Below, piece after piece: positions 9,285 through 17,733 of a stretch of 64,000 bases of DNA. Position numbers and translations under genes: made by a program. Numbering within the stretch: the first letter of the stretch is position 1; every line of letters begins with the position of its first letter. Below the pieces are notes generated by a model. It saw nothing but the letters and a program-made list of their open reading frames with translations. It was not told the origin of the DNA and did not search any database. The stretch is from positions 195,095-259,094 of the forward strand of contig NZ_DLNQ01000005.1 in assembly GCF_002479495.1 (NCBI RefSeq). The letters run 5' to 3'. The DNA is from Brevundimonas sp. UBA7506 (GTDB taxonomy: Bacteria > Pseudomonadota > Alphaproteobacteria > Caulobacterales > Caulobacteraceae).

Positions 9285-9653
9285 TCAAGCCGGCGGAGAC
9301 GCCGGCTCCCACAGCTCGATCGGATTGCCCTCGGGATCATGGATGCGCGCAAAGCGTCCGATCTCGGGGGTGGCGTCCCATTCCGGTTTGGTGATGACCT
9401 CGATTCCTGCTGCGGTCAGGGAGGCGATCAGGTCGTCCAGCCCCTCGACCCGCAGATTCAGCATCCAGCGGTGGTCAGCGGCGAAATAGTCGCTGTCTTC
9501 CTTGAACGGGGCGAAGACGGTCGGCCCCGCCTGCTGGTTCCAGATCCAGACGTTTTCCGGTGCCCCGACGCCTAGGTGGGTCAGATACCAGTCGGCCAGG
9601 GCCTTGGCGTCCTTGGAGCGGAAGAAGAAACCGCCGATTCCGGTCACGGGCAT
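9285..9653 (-). CDS. VOC (glyoxalase/bleomycin-resistance) family protein
   Basis: A 122-aa single VOC fold: beta-alpha-beta-beta-beta repeats with the N-terminal half GIGGFFFRSKDAKALADWY and the C-terminal half around RFARIHDPEGNPIELWEP, whose terminal Glu is the typical metal-ligand position. The DPEGNPIELWE ending is common to uncharacterised glyoxalase-like enzymes. Its start lies 12 bp after the ppx stop on the same strand, so it may be the last gene of the hdaA-ppk-ppx transcript. Its substrate cannot be predicted from sequence. Confidence 0.85.
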   Translation of the reverse strand: MPVTGIGGFFFRSKDAKALADWYLTHLGVGAPENVWIWNQQAGPTVFAPFKEDSDYFAADHRWMLNLRVEGLDDLIASLTAAGIEVITKPEWDATPEIGRFARIHDPEGNPIELWEPASPPA

Positions 9654-9665
9654 GGGATCGTTCCT

Positions 9666-11168
9666 CTAGATTTTCAGCGTCAGGTTCATGGCCTCGGCCA
9701 GAGCCTTGGCGCGGCGGCGAGTCTGTTCGCCCAGCAGCATGTCGGCGTAGCCCTCGGCGGCGGTGATCCGCAGCGCGCCCTTCTCGACGGTGGCGGCGGC
9801 GTTGGCCAGCAACTGCGGCGAGCGGCCCGACAGGTCGCAGGCCAGCCGCATAGCCAGGCCCAGGGCGCGGGCGCGCTTCTGGCCAGGCGCCGACAGCAGA
9901 CGGTCGACGGCGTCCGGCGACGGCGTCTTGGCCTCGCCGCCGTAACGGGCGTTCATGGCCACCGCCAGGAAGGCTCGCTCGGCGTGGGTCTGGCCCGGAA
10001 TGGGCGAACGAAGCACCTGATCGAAGACCAGATCCACCCGGTGGTCAGGGTGCAGGCGGGCGCCGAGGTCGGCCAGACGACAGACCGAGGCGGTCAGCAG
10101 GGCGTCGCGTTCCTCGCCAAAGGCCTCGGGCATGGCTGAGACGACGGGTTGCAGCCATCCGTCCAGGGCGCGCGGCAGGGCCGGGTCCACGCCTTGCCGT
10201 CCGCCCCAGGCGGAACAGCCAGCCAGCAGGGGATCGACCGCCGCCATCTCAGGCGACAGACCGGCGTAGAGCAGACCCTCGCGCACGCCCCAGGCGGAAA
10301 AGGTGATGGATCTCAGCCCCAGCGCCTCGATCAGTCCGTCCAGCACCAGGGCGGCGTAGGGCAGGGTTTCGGCCCGGCGCTTGGACACGCCCGGCAGCTT
10401 CTCCAGTGAGGCCTTGGACTGACGCGCCACCAACCGGGCCAGATCACGCGCATCGGCGGCGGTCATGGCGTATTCGTGGACGATCCGCAGCGGATGGTCC
10501 GTCTGGGCCATGTGCATCTGGGCCAGGCTGCGCCAGGCCCCGCCGACGGCGTGCAGTTCGGTCGTGGCGTAGGCATCGGCGATGGGCGCCAGCCGCTTGG
10601 CGATGCGGCCACGCAGGCGGTCGACGTCGAATCCCTTGGGGTCGACCAGTGAGAAGGGGCCTAGCGGCAGGGTCACGCCCTTATCGAGCGGGCGATTGCG
10701 TCCGCCGTTGCCGATCCGAGTCAGCTCCAGGCTGGCGCCGCCCATATCGGCGGCCACGCCGTGCGACCCCGGTGCGCCTGCCAGAACGCCAAGCGCCGAA
10801 TAGCGGGCTTCCTCCTCACCGCTGAGCACACGAACCTGCAGGCCCGTCTCGGCGGCCACGCGGGCGCAGAACTCGCCGCCGTCCTCCGCTTCGCGCACAG
10901 CGGCGGTGGCGGCGATGATGGTCTGGTCCGGCTGGACGCCCTCAATGACGGCGGCGAAGCGGCGCAGCGCCGTCATAGCCGCGACGACGCCGGGCACGGA
11001 CAGGCGCCGGGTCGCGGCCAGATCACGACCCAGACCGGCCAGGACCTTCTCGTTGAACATGGTCCAGACCGCCCGGCCTTCCAGCCGATACAGGACCAGG
11101 CGCACCGAGTTGGAGCCGATGTCGATGACGGCGATCTGGCGCGAGGGGTATTCGGCCTCGACGCCCAT
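9666..11168 (-). CDS. ppx: exopolyphosphatase (Ppx/GppA family)
   Basis: Hydrolyses terminal phosphates from polyphosphate, or pppGpp in GppA-type enzymes. It has 500 aa. The ASKHA-fold motifs are visible: phosphate-1 loop IDIGSNSVRLVLY near residue 15, TAAVREAEDG near 88, the catalytic-Glu segment SGEEEARYSALG and phosphate-2 ADMGGASLEL near 140. An HD-like all-alpha C-terminal region follows. The ATG overlaps the ppk stop codon by one base (ATGA), so the two are translationally coupled, which supports a polyphosphate rather than a pppGpp role. The two substrates cannot be told apart from sequence alone. Confidence 0.93.
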   Translation of the reverse strand: MGVEAEYPSRQIAVIDIGSNSVRLVLYRLEGRAVWTMFNEKVLAGLGRDLAATRRLSVPGVVAAMTALRRFAAVIEGVQPDQTIIAATAAVREAEDGGEFCARVAAETGLQVRVLSGEEEARYSALGVLAGAPGSHGVAADMGGASLELTRIGNGGRNRPLDKGVTLPLGPFSLVDPKGFDVDRLRGRIAKRLAPIADAYATTELHAVGGAWRSLAQMHMAQTDHPLRIVHEYAMTAADARDLARLVARQSKASLEKLPGVSKRRAETLPYAALVLDGLIEALGLRSITFSAWGVREGLLYAGLSPEMAAVDPLLAGCSAWGGRQGVDPALPRALDGWLQPVVSAMPEAFGEERDALLTASVCRLADLGARLHPDHRVDLVFDQVLRSPIPGQTHAERAFLAVAMNARYGGEAKTPSPDAVDRLLSAPGQKRARALGLAMRLACDLSGRSPQLLANAAATVEKGALRITAAEGYADMLLGEQTRRRAKALAEAMNLTLKI

Positions 11169-13399
11169 CAGCGATGCTTCCGGGGCTTGAGCCCTGCGTA
11201 GGACAAGGCGCCGGGCAGGGTCTTCACCTTGCGGCCGCGGCCCGACAGGCTGGGATTGGTCATGAAGTACTTGTGGGCCGAGAAGGGACGTTCAGGACCG
11301 GAGGGCGTCACGCGGTGATAGGTTCCGTCGGCGGCCAGGGTCCAGCTCTGGGCGTCATCCTTCAGGTTGGCGACCATGATCTGATCCAACACCTGATCGT
11401 GGACCGTGGCGTTCAGGATGGGTGTCATCAGTTCGACGCGGCGATCCAGATTACGCGGCATCCAGTCGGCGGACGAGATGTAGAGTTTGGCCTTGTTGCT
11501 GGGCAGGTCGTGGCCGTTGGCGAAAGCGACGATGCGGCTGTGCTCCAGGAAGCGGCCGACGATCGACTTGACGCGGATGTTCTCCGACAGGCCCGGCACA
11601 CCGGGGCGCAGGCAGCAGATGCCGCGAATGACCAGTTCGATGCGCACGCCCTGCTGGCTGGCGCGGTACAGGGCGTCGATGATCTCCGGATCGACCAGAG
11701 CGTTCATCTTGGCCCAGATGGCGGCGGGCTTGCCCTTGGCGGCGGCGGACATCTCCTTGCCGATCATCTCCAGCAGAGAGGTCTTCATGTTCAGCGGCGA
11801 GACGACCAGGGCTTCCAACTCATCCGGCTCGGCATAGCCGGTGATGTAGTTGAACACCCGCGTGGCGTCCTGACCCAGGACGGGGTTGCAGGTGAACAGG
11901 CTGAGGTCAGTGTAAATCTTGGCCGTCGTCGGGTGGTAGTTGCCGGTGCCGAAGTGGCAGTAGGTGCGCAGGGCGTCGCCTTCGCGACGCACCACCACGC
12001 TCAGCTTGGCGTGGGTCTTGTATTCCACGAAGCCGAAGACGACGTGGACGCCGGCCCGCTCCATCTGTCGCGCCCAGCGCAGGTTGGCCTCTTCGTCAAA
12101 GCGCGCCTTCAGCTCGATCAGGGCGGTGACGTTCTTGCCGTTCTCGGCCGCCTCGATCAGGGCGGCGACGATGGGGCTGTCCTTGGAGGTACGGTACAGC
12201 GTCTGCTTGATGGCGATGACATTGGGATCGCGCGCGGCCTGTCGCAGGAACTGGACCACCACGTCGAAGCTCTCGAACGGGTGGTGGATCAGCATGTCCT
12301 TTTCGCGGACCGCCGCGAAGATGTCGCCGCCGTTGTCACGCACCCGCTCGGGGTAACGCGGCTCATAGCCCTTGAACTTCAGGTCCGGGTGCCCGCCGGG
12401 GATCAGTTCGGCCAGTTGCGCCAGCCCCAGCATGCCCTCGACCAGAACCACGTCCTGCGGCTGAGCGTGCAGTTCGGCGATGATGAAATCGCGCAGGTCC
12501 TCGGGCATGGAGGCCTGGATCTTGATGCGGACGACCGAGCCCATGCGGCGCTGCTTCAACGCCTCCTCGAACTCCATGACCAGGTCTTCGGCCTCTTCCT
12601 CGATCTCGATGTCCGAGTCGCGGATCAGGCGGAACAACCCCTTTTCCAGAATCTCACAGCCCGGAAAGAGGTGGTCGATGAACAGCAGCAGCATGTTCTC
12701 GAGCGAGACGTAACGCTTGCGGCCCGGCGCCGAACGGCCGTCGGTGGCCAGAGCCCAGAAGCGCCGCACCTGGGTCGGCACCGGCACCAGGGCGTAGAGG
12801 ACGCGGTGGTCGCTGTTCCGGCGCAGCTTCAGCGCCAGCGAGAAGCCGAGGTTGGGCAGGAAGGGGAAGGGGTGGGCGGGATCGATCGCCATCGGCGTCA
12901 GCACGGCGAACAGCTGATTCAGGAACTCGGGTTCCAGACGCTCGCGTTCGGTGCGGGTGATCTTGGCGGCCTCGACCACCTCGATGCCCCCGGCGGCCAT
13001 TTCCTTGCGCAGGACGCGCCAGCGGCGCTGCTGTTCGGCCATCAGGCCCCCGGCCGCGGCGTTGACCTGTTCCAGCTGTTCGGCGGGGGTTAGACCATCG
13101 GGCGAGACGACGCGGACGCGCTCGCGCACCTGACCCTTCAGGCCCGCCACGCGGGTCATGAAGAACTCGTCGAGGTTGTTGGCCGAGATCGACAGGAAGC
13201 GGACCCGCTCCAGCAGCGGATGACCCTCGTTGGCGGCTTCTTCCAGCACGCGCCCGTTGAAGGCCAGCCAGGACAGTTCGCGATTGATGAAGCGCTCGGG
13301 CGAGTTCATCAACGCCTCGGACAGCTCCAGCTGGGGCGCGCGCGAGGAGGGGACTTCCTCACCGGTGTTATCGACGGCGATGGGCGCGATTTCAGTCAT
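11168..13399 (-). CDS. ppk: polyphosphate kinase 1
   Basis: Makes inorganic polyphosphate from ATP by autophosphorylation on His. It has 743 aa, slightly above E. coli Ppk. The N-terminal domain carries [19 protein letters not shown]. The two phospholipase-D-like catalytic domains contain the phospho-His motif [11 protein letters not shown] (about residue 480) and the second conserved His in [10 protein letters not shown]. The stretch [18 protein letters not shown] is highly characteristic. The N-terminal 30 residues are a variable acidic tail. It follows hdaA by 48 bp and overlaps ppx. Confidence 0.97.
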   Translation of the reverse strand: MTEIAPIAVDNTGEEVPSSRAPQLELSEALMNSPERFINRELSWLAFNGRVLEEAANEGHPLLERVRFLSISANNLDEFFMTRVAGLKGQVRERVRVVSPDGLTPAEQLEQVNAAAGGLMAEQQRRWRVLRKEMAAGGIEVVEAAKITRTERERLEPEFLNQLFAVLTPMAIDPAHPFPFLPNLGFSLALKLRRNSDHRVLYALVPVPTQVRRFWALATDGRSAPGRKRYVSLENMLLLFIDHLFPGCEILEKGLFRLIRDSDIEIEEEAEDLVMEFEEALKQRRMGSVVRIKIQASMPEDLRDFIIAELHAQPQDVVLVEGMLGLAQLAELIPGGHPDLKFKGYEPRYPERVRDNGGDIFAAVREKDMLIHHPFESFDVVVQFLRQAARDPNVIAIKQTLYRTSKDSPIVAALIEAAENGKNVTALIELKARFDEEANLRWARQMERAGVHVVFGFVEYKTHAKLSVVVRREGDALRTYCHFGTGNYHPTTAKIYTDLSLFTCNPVLGQDATRVFNYITGYAEPDELEALVVSPLNMKTSLLEMIGKEMSAAAKGKPAAIWAKMNALVDPEIIDALYRASQQGVRIELVIRGICCLRPGVPGLSENIRVKSIVGRFLEHSRIVAFANGHDLPSNKAKLYISSADWMPRNLDRRVELMTPILNATVHDQVLDQIMVANLKDDAQSWTLAADGTYHRVTPSGPERPFSAHKYFMTNPSLSGRGRKVKTLPGALSYAGLKPRKHR

Positions 13400-13447
13400 T
13401 TGACTGTTGTCGCGCGGGCCTGTGACGGCTGCAACCGCGATATGAAG

Positions 13448-14125
13448 TTATCCGTCAGACAGTTCGTCGCTGTCGCCCAGAACCTGACGGGCCAGAACGC
13501 GCGTGACGGGGCGATGGTAGGCGTCCAGTTGATCGACAATGCGTTCGACCGCGTCGGCCGAGCGGTCGATGCGACGCGCCAGATAGTCCACGACTTCCTC
13601 GCCCGGCGTGATGTTGCGGGTGGCGAAGGCGCGCTTGAGCATGGCCCCCAGCACGACGTCGTCGGGCGCTTCGATCCCCACAGTGCGGATGGCGTTCAGG
13701 CGCGAGCGCAGATCCGGCAGATCGCAGGCCCAGGCCCCAGGCGGATCGCGTGACACCAGCAGCAGGGCGCCGCCGCCCGACTGCGTCAGGTTGATCAGGT
13801 GGAACAGGCTCTCGTCATCGGCGTCCTGGGCTCGATCCAGCAGGACGAACTGGCCTTCCAGTTCAAGCGGATCGACCAGGGCGGCCTCGGCGCCGTGCAG
13901 GGCGAGGGCGCCCGTGCGTTCGACCCAGGCGGCGGCCAGATGGCTTTTGCCGCTGCCGGGCGGTCCGAAGATCGACAGGATCGAGCCCGCCATCTCGGGC
14001 CAGGTCGCCAGCACCGATGTGGCGGCGGCATTGGAATCGGACACCGCGAAATCCGCCGCGCGTTGCGACGCCTCCTGCCGCAGCGGCAGGCGCAATTGCT
14101 GGATGTCGGAACCGAGGGCGGTCAT
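13448..14125 (-). CDS. hdaA: HdaA-like DnaA regulatory AAA+ protein
   Basis: A DnaA-domain III homologue that, with the sliding clamp, stimulates DnaA-ATP hydrolysis after initiation. It has 225 aa from the ATG at 14125. The N-terminus holds QLRLPL (residues 10-15), which matches the clamp-binding motif of Hda proteins (QL-[SDR]-LPL) and supports this start over the longer frame from 14188. Walker A is GPPGSGKSH (54-62). Walker B is VLLDRAQ, with Arg after the Asp. Sensor I and the lid follow, ending in an all-alpha RPVTRVLARQVL segment, and no DNA-binding domain IV is present. The gene is divergent from aspS and upstream of ppk. Confidence 0.88.
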   Translation of the reverse strand: MTALGSDIQQLRLPLRQEASQRAADFAVSDSNAAATSVLATWPEMAGSILSIFGPPGSGKSHLAAAWVERTGALALHGAEAALVDPLELEGQFVLLDRAQDADDESLFHLINLTQSGGGALLLVSRDPPGAWACDLPDLRSRLNAIRTVGIEAPDDVVLGAMLKRAFATRNITPGEEVVDYLARRIDRSADAVERIVDQLDAYHRPVTRVLARQVLGDSDELSDG

Positions 14126-14179
14126 GAACTGAACCATAGCAGAGGCCATCGGACGCGCTGTGGGCAGGTTCCCGGCGGC

Positions 14180-14208
14180 GGTGGACAACCGCGCGGCGCT
14201 GTGGATTT
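14180..14208. promoter_or_regulatory. candidate DnaA boxes between hdaA and aspS
   Basis: On the minus strand, AAATCCACA (14208-14200) keeps the full ATCCACA core of the DnaA box, and TTGTCCACC (14188-14180) matches 7 of 9 positions. Both lie 55-83 bp upstream of the chosen hdaA start. Low-specificity motif, hence modest confidence. Confidence 0.35.
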
Positions 14209-14300
14209 AGCCGCCAGCCTTGACTTTCCGGGGCGATGATGGGCCTTTCGCCCCTCCTAATTCACGCTGTTCTGCAGCCGTTTTCAGACGATATCCGATC

Positions 14301-16130
14301 ATGCACGCCTATCGCACCCATACCTGCGGCGCCCTCCGTTCGACGGATGCGGGCGCGAATGTTCGTCTGTCGGGCTGGGTTCACCGCAAGCGCGACCACG
14401 GCGGCCTGCTGTTCATCGACCTGCGCGACCACTACGGCCTGACCCAGCTGGTGCTGCACCCGGAGACGCCGGGCTTCGAGGCCGTTGAGCGTCTGCGCGC
14501 CGAAAGCGTCATCAAGATCGACGGCGAAGTGGTCAGCCGCTCGGCCGAAACCACCAACGCCAACCTGCCTACCGGCGAGATCGAAGTGCGCGTCCTGTCG
14601 GTCGAGGTTCTGTCTGAAGCCGCCGAGCTGCCGCTGCCGGTCTTCGGCGAGCCGGAGTATCCGGAAGAGATTCGACTCAAGAACCGCTTCCTCGACCTGC
14701 GGCGCGAGACCCTGCACAAGAACATCGTCCTGCGCTCCAAGGTGATCCACTCGATCCGCCAGCGCATGGTCGAGCAGGGCTTCCTCGAGTACCAGACGCC
14801 GATCCTGACGGCCTCGTCGCCTGAAGGCGCGCGCGACTTCCTGGTGCCGAGCCGTATGCACCCGGGCAAGTTCTACGCCCTGCCGCAGGCCCCGCAGCAG
14901 TTCAAGCAACTGCTGATGGTCTCGGGCTTCGACCGCTATTTCCAGATCGCCCCCTGCTTCCGCGACGAGGACCTGCGCGCTGACCGCTCGCTGGAATTCT
15001 ATCAGCTCGACGTCGAGATGAGCTTCGTGACGCAGGAAGACGTCTTCGCCGCCATCGAGCCGCTGATGAACGGTGTCTTCAATGAGTTCGGCGAGGGCAA
15101 GCCGGTTTCGCCCATCGACGGGACCCACACCTTCACCAACGACTTCGGCCAGACCTTCGAGCACAAGGGCTTCGAGCGTCTGACCTATGCCCAGTCGATG
15201 AAGTGGTACGGTTCGGACAAGCCGGACCTGCGCAACCCGATCAAGATGCAGGACGTGTCCGAGCACTTCCGTGACGGCGGTTTCGGCCTGTTCGCCAAGA
15301 TCCTGGGCGCTGACGCCAAGAACGCCGTCTGGGCCATCCCGGCGCCGACCGGCGGTTCGCGCGCCTTCTGCGACCGCATGAACTCCTGGGCGCAGGGCGA
15401 GGGCCAGCCGGGTCTGGGCTACATCTTCTGGTCGGACGATCAGCAGGCTTGGGGCGGTCCGATCGCCAAGAACCTGGGGCAGGAGCCGACCGAGGCCCTG
15501 ATGGCCTCCTTGGGTCTGGGCAAGGGTGACGCCGCCTTCTTCACCGCGGGCGACCCCGCCGTCTTCGCCAAGTTCGCCGGCCTGGCCCGCACCCGCGTTG
15601 GCACCGAGCTGAAGCTGGTCGATGAAGACCAGTTCAAGTTCTGCTGGATCGTCGACTTCCCCATGTTCGAATGGTCGGAAGAGGAGAAGAAGGTCGATTT
15701 CAGCCACAACCCCTTCTCGATGCCGCAGGGCGGCCTGGAGGCGCTGGAGACCCAGGACCCGCTGACCATCCGCGCCTATCAGTACGACATCGTGTGCAAC
15801 GGCTATGAGCTGTGCTCGGGCGCGATCCGGAACCACAAGGCCGAGATCATGCTCAAGGCCTTCGAGATCGCCGGCTACGACGCCTCGGTGGTCGAGGAGC
15901 AGTTCGGCGGCATGCTGAACGCCTTCCGCTTTGGCGCCCCGCCGCACGGCGGTCTGGCCCCCGGCATCGACCGCATCGTCATGCTGCTGGCCAACCAGAC
16001 GGCCATCCGTGAGGTCATCGCCTTCCCGCTGAACCAGCAGGGCCAGGATCTGCTGATGAGCGCGCCCGCGGAGGCCGCCGACAAGCAACTGAAGGAACTG
16101 TCGATCCGCACGGCTCTGCCGCTCAAATAG
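14301..16130 (+). CDS. aspS: aspartyl-tRNA synthetase
   Basis: Charges tRNA-Asp; in organisms lacking asparaginyl-tRNA synthetase it also charges tRNA-Asn. It has 609 aa. The N-terminal OB-fold anticodon domain has [23 protein letters not shown]. Class II motif 2 is [16 protein letters not shown], the bacterial GAD insertion domain lies in the middle, and motif 3 is [13 protein letters not shown] near residue 560. The ATG at 14301 gives [12 protein letters not shown], typical of alphaproteobacterial AspRS. It is followed by a strong terminator. Confidence 0.98.
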   Translation: MHAYRTHTCGALRSTDAGANVRLSGWVHRKRDHGGLLFIDLRDHYGLTQLVLHPETPGFEAVERLRAESVIKIDGEVVSRSAETTNANLPTGEIEVRVLSVEVLSEAAELPLPVFGEPEYPEEIRLKNRFLDLRRETLHKNIVLRSKVIHSIRQRMVEQGFLEYQTPILTASSPEGARDFLVPSRMHPGKFYALPQAPQQFKQLLMVSGFDRYFQIAPCFRDEDLRADRSLEFYQLDVEMSFVTQEDVFAAIEPLMNGVFNEFGEGKPVSPIDGTHTFTNDFGQTFEHKGFERLTYAQSMKWYGSDKPDLRNPIKMQDVSEHFRDGGFGLFAKILGADAKNAVWAIPAPTGGSRAFCDRMNSWAQGEGQPGLGYIFWSDDQQAWGGPIAKNLGQEPTEALMASLGLGKGDAAFFTAGDPAVFAKFAGLARTRVGTELKLVDEDQFKFCWIVDFPMFEWSEEEKKVDFSHNPFSMPQGGLEALETQDPLTIRAYQYDIVCNGYELCSGAIRNHKAEIMLKAFEIAGYDASVVEEQFGGMLNAFRFGAPPHGGLAPGIDRIVMLLANQTAIREVIAFPLNQQGQDLLMSAPAEAADKQLKELSIRTALPLK

Positions 16131-16152
16131 GCGGTGTCGCGGCGTTGAATTG

Positions 16153-16183
16153 AAAAGGGCGGCTCGCGAGAGCCGCCCTTTTT
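16153..16183. terminator. bidirectional terminator after aspS
   Basis: A 13-bp perfect stem (16153-16165 with 16170-16182), tetraloop GCGA, T-run downstream and A-run upstream. It separates aspS from the convergent pentapeptide gene. Confidence 0.92.
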
Positions 16184-16202
16184 GTTGGTCTGTTCGGTAG
16201 GC

Positions 16203-17117
16203 CTAGTGTCCCGAGGCGATGACCAGGTTGCGCTGGCGCGGCGGGATGGGCGGCGCAGGCGGGGCCGGAGGCGCTGGCGGCTTGCGAATGACGCGGATGC
16301 CGCCGACGCCGCCGCACGACCGCACCGTCAGGCCATTGGGCAAGCGGGTCGCGCCGTCGCCGCAGGCGTCGTGGATCTGATCCTGGGTCAGGCCGCGCGC
16401 GCCCGACAGGTCGGCGCCGCGAATGTCCGTGCGGTTCATCGAGGCGCCGGAGAAGTTGGCGCGATCAAAGCTGGCGCCGGTCAGGCGGGCGCTGTCCAGT
16501 GAGGCGTTGTTGAACTTGGCGCCGTCGAACACGCCATTGCTCAGGTTGGACGCGTTGATCTCGGCATTGGAGAAGTCGGCGCCGTTGGCGCGGACATTGG
16601 CCAGGGTCGAGCCGAACATCTCGCTGCTGTTGAACTTGGCGCGGGTCAGGACAGCGCGGTTGAAATTGGCGCCGTTCAGCTCGGCCGAAGAGAGGTTGGC
16701 GTCCTGGAAGTTCGTGCCGATCAGATTGGCGCCTGTGGCCTCGGCGCCGGTCAGATTGGCGCTGGTGAATACGGCGTTGGTGAAGTTGGCGCCCATCATT
16801 TCCACGCCCCGCATGTCAGCGCGGCTGAAATCACTGCCGGCGAAGTTCGAGCCGAGCAGCTCGGCCCCGCGCAGGGTGGCGCCGACCAGGGTGGCGTTGG
16901 TGAAGCTGGCGCCGGTGAAGGTAGCGCCCGACAGGTCCCGACCCGACAGTTCGCAGCGATTGCAACTGCCGCCCAGCGAAACCATGCGGGCGACGTCGCG
17001 ATCCTGCATCTGAGACAGGGTCATCGTCCCGGCGAAAGCGGGCGCAGCGACCAGCAGCCCGGAGAGGGCGGCGGCTGCGGGAGCCAGGGGACGGAGAAGG
17101 GCGAGCGGGCGTTTCAT
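16203..17117 (-). CDS. secreted pentapeptide-repeat protein 1
   Basis: A 304-aa exported protein: signal peptide 1-29 (cut after AFA), then a Cys-containing cap (GGSCNRCELSG, C52 and C55). About 34 consecutive A(D/N)LxG-type pentapeptides follow, up to about residue 245, which would form a right-handed four-sided beta-helix. A C-terminal cap reads TQDQIHDACGDGATRLPNG with two more Cys, and the tail is rich in Pro (PPAPPAPPAPP). ATG 17117 is taken, although GTG at 17120 is directly adjacent. Its neighbour at 17183-17674 is a shorter paralogue. Function unknown; a periplasmic scaffold or adhesion role is conceivable, but nothing in the sequence proves it. Confidence 0.85.
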   Translation of the reverse strand: MKRPLALLRPLAPAAAALSGLLVAAPAFAGTMTLSQMQDRDVARMVSLGGSCNRCELSGRDLSGATFTGASFTNATLVGATLRGAELLGSNFAGSDFSRADMRGVEMMGANFTNAVFTSANLTGAEATGANLIGTNFQDANLSSAELNGANFNRAVLTRAKFNSSEMFGSTLANVRANGADFSNAEINASNLSNGVFDGAKFNNASLDSARLTGASFDRANFSGASMNRTDIRGADLSGARGLTQDQIHDACGDGATRLPNGLTVRSCGGVGGIRVIRKPPAPPAPPAPPIPPRQRNLVIASGH

Positions 17118-17182
17118 CACGATACCTAGATGCGCCTGTCGCCTGAAAAACCCTACTTAAATCGTGGTAACGATGGAGACCG

Positions 17183-17674
17183 TCAGCAGGCCGGAATGCG
17201 CAGGCCGCGCGGCAGGACCGTGGCGTCGTCGCCGCAGGCCTGATTGAGCTGGCCCTGGGTCAGGCCGACGACGCGCGCGAGCTGCGCGCCCGACAGATTG
17301 GTCCCGTTGAGCTTGGCGCCCGACATCGTGGAGCCGTCCAGATGGGCGCCGACGAAGCTGGCGTTGGTCAGGTCGGCGCCGGCGAAGTTGGAGCCCGAGA
17401 AGACGCCACCATAGGCTTCCACGTCGCGCATGTCGGCGCGCGAGAAGCGGGTGCGGTTCATGACCGACAGGCTGAGATCGGCCTGACGCAGCCGGGCGCC
17501 CGCCAGGTTGAGTCCGCGCACCTCCATGCCCGAGAAGTCGCCCTGGAAAAGGTTGCAGCCAGGGCAGCTGGCGCCGCCGCGCACGCGGGTGATCTGCGAG
17601 GCGTTCTGGGCGACGGCGGGCAGGGCCGTGGCGGCCACCAGCGAGGCGACGAGTGCGATTGCGAGACGGTTCAT
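17183..17674 (-). CDS. secreted pentapeptide-repeat protein 2 (paralogue)
   Basis: A 163-aa exported protein with a signal peptide (1-22, cut near AVA), N-cap GGASCPGCNLFQG (C37, C40), about 18 pentapeptide repeats and C-cap TQGQLNQACGDDATVLPRG ending in Cys163. The caps match those of the gene 66 bp downstream on the same strand almost position for position, while the repeat number differs twofold. This indicates tandem duplication followed by repeat expansion or loss. Probably co-transcribed. Role unknown. Confidence 0.85.
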   Translation of the reverse strand: MNRLAIALVASLVAATALPAVAQNASQITRVRGGASCPGCNLFQGDFSGMEVRGLNLAGARLRQADLSLSVMNRTRFSRADMRDVEAYGGVFSGSNFAGADLTNASFVGAHLDGSTMSGAKLNGTNLSGAQLARVVGLTQGQLNQACGDDATVLPRGLRIPAC

Positions 17675-17733
17675 GCGAAGACTCCGGGCTTTGACATCGC
17701 CTCAGCAAGAAGCGGGCCGAAACAGCGTCTCAA

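Noticed and set aside
11174..13093. 639-codon open frame on the plus strand opposite ppk
   Set aside because: Antisense shadow of a high-G+C gene; no family motifs and no ribosome site, while the minus-strand ppk is complete.
14262..16088. 608-codon open frame opposite aspS
   Set aside because: Codon-bias shadow; the aspS frame has all class II synthetase motifs.
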